A program made the position numbers and the translations under genes. This document shows, piece after piece, positions 58,738 through 59,317 of a stretch of 59,317 nucleotides of DNA. The stretch's first letter is position 1. Every line of letters begins with the position of its first letter. Source of the stretch: Cyclobacteriaceae bacterium. GTDB lineage: Bacteria > Bacteroidota > Bacteroidia > Cytophagales > Cyclobacteriaceae. Location: positions 1-59,317 of the forward strand of contig JAAUQL010000026.1 in NCBI GenBank assembly GCA_012033595.1, written 5' to 3'. The notes beneath the pieces were generated by a model. It searched no databases, had not been told where the DNA came from, and was given only the letters and a program-made list of their open reading frames with translations.

Positions 58738-59049
58738 CGTAATAATCCTTTCTTAGTTTTTTAGCTCGTTCTATTTCTTTTCTTGGTGTCTTCTGTGTTT
58801 TCTTCTGAAAACCATGCAGCAATACCACCAGCTTATTGTCATCGAAGAAGGTAAATACCCGGTAGATGTTGCTACCCACTTCGATTCTTATTTCATAAAT
58901 CCCATCCTCAAGATGCTTAAAGAACTTGGTTGGGATCCTCTGAACAGATATTACAATCTGTAAGACATAGTCTATTTGTCCTTTACATTCTGTTTCAATG
59001 GATTATAAAAATCCCAGAAGTAATTTTTATATGGCTCGAGTATCCTCAT
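58709..59049 (-). CDS. higB: HigB-like (Gp49/RelE superfamily) toxin, interrupted by one frameshift
   Basis: Ribosome-dependent mRNA interferase partner of the HigA-like protein. The start is ATG 59049; a candidate -7 box (TACTTTTG, 59060-59067 on the minus strand) lies very close to it. As read, the frame hits a TAG at 58974-58972 after 25 codons. Adding one A to the AAA run at 58975-58977 gives NVKDKIDYVLQIV and continues to a TGA at 58711-58709, making a 113-residue protein. It has the Gp49/HigB core: FFKHLEDGIYEIRIEVGSNIYRVFTFFDDNKLVVLLHGF and KKTQKTPRKEIERAKKLRKDYY. The length and end fit the family. Confidence 0.82.
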
Positions 59050-59123
59050 ATGTATATCGCAAAAGTAACTAAATAGTTTCTTTTTTCTGTAAATTATTCC
59101 AAAGAATGATATTTCATAATTGC

Positions 59124-59317
59124 TCAACCAATCGGATGGAACCGGGCAATTTCTTCCTGCAAATCATCCTGGTCATTGGCCAGGTACGCTTCTGTCGAAC
59201 TTAAAAAAACGGTGCCCAGCCATGTACTGGGTTTGTCGCAGGATATGGATTTTCAGCCAGTGGGTAATCACACTCGTCCTGATATAGTTAAAGTTCAATA
59301 ACTTGCTATTCATTGCA
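59124..59317 (-). CDS. C-terminal end of a tyrosine recombinase/integrase (partial, one frameshift)
   Basis: Runs off the right edge of the window. The visible part reads NYIRTSVITHWLKIHILRQTQYMAGHRF and, after a one-base change in the A7 run at 59203-59209, SSTEAYLANDQDDLQEEIARFHPIG, ending at a TGA (59126-59124). AGHR holds the second catalytic His and EAY the nucleophilic Tyr of the recombinase fold. This is unlike the XerC-like protein at 54272 and resembles integrases of mobile elements. Without the frame repair it reads as two short pieces. Confidence 0.8.

Overview
The window comes from a Bacteroidota genome, most likely an aerobic Cytophagales-type bacterium. Evidence: two SusC/SusD pairs, a 2399-residue SprA (the type IX secretion translocon, also needed for gliding), FecR/ECF-sigma control of a SusC receptor, DUF4837 and DUF4292 lipoproteins, and several matches to the Bacteroidota -7 promoter box TAnnTTTG. 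There are no rRNA genes, CRISPR arrays or tRNAs that I could see.

Layout. (1) 1-11092, plus strand: the C-terminal half of a SusC receptor that begins just after an in-frame stop, its SusD partner, a small lipoprotein, and two tandem paralogous lipoproteins built of FG-GAP/VCBS repeats with an ASPIC/UnbV-type segment. (2) 11079-16249, minus strand: a propeller/Y_Y_Y sensor histidine kinase and a secreted S9 peptidase. (3) 16538-21500: a small orphan protein, an RluA-family pseudouridine synthase, a PLP-dependent ACC deaminase/D-cysteine desulfhydrase-like enzyme, two TonB proteins, a VanZ-like protein and GcvH. (4) 21548-39832, minus strand: a long run of envelope genes. It holds sprA, ruvA, a DUF4837 lipoprotein, an MltD-like transglycosylase, tatA, an EnvC-like LytM protein, a DUF4292 lipoprotein, a TPR protein, a sugar nucleotidyltransferase, a polysaccharide flippase and an enoyl-CoA hydratase. 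(5) 40018-41268: metK. (6) 41548-53480, plus strand: a complete polysaccharide utilisation locus of ECF sigma factor, FecR anti-sigma, STN-containing SusC, SusD, a GH92 alpha-mannosidase and a large secreted protein of unrecognised family that may be a new glycan-active enzyme. (7) 53944-55416, minus strand: hpf, xerC and rpsU. (8) 55417-59317: a mobile, decayed accessory zone. It holds hicBA set among broken REP-associated (RAYT-type) transposase genes and REP-like palindromes, a small membrane ORF, 1.4 kb of structured non-coding DNA, higBA, and the C-terminus of a tyrosine recombinase at the window edge.

How the parts work together. The PUL is self-regulating: the STN domain of SusC would signal through FecR to the ECF sigma factor, while SusCD imports glycan trimmed by GH92 and its partner enzyme; the TonB proteins could energise such receptors. 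The sprA-containing run supplies export and envelope maintenance.

A technical pattern matters for reading the annotation. Nine single-base reading-frame breaks fall in otherwise conserved genes (near 7480, 12860, 30175, 35539, 36415, 45316, 46620, 58976 and 59206), most of them in A/T homopolymers. I read most of them as sequence errors rather than real gene decay and have annotated the repaired genes as single features.
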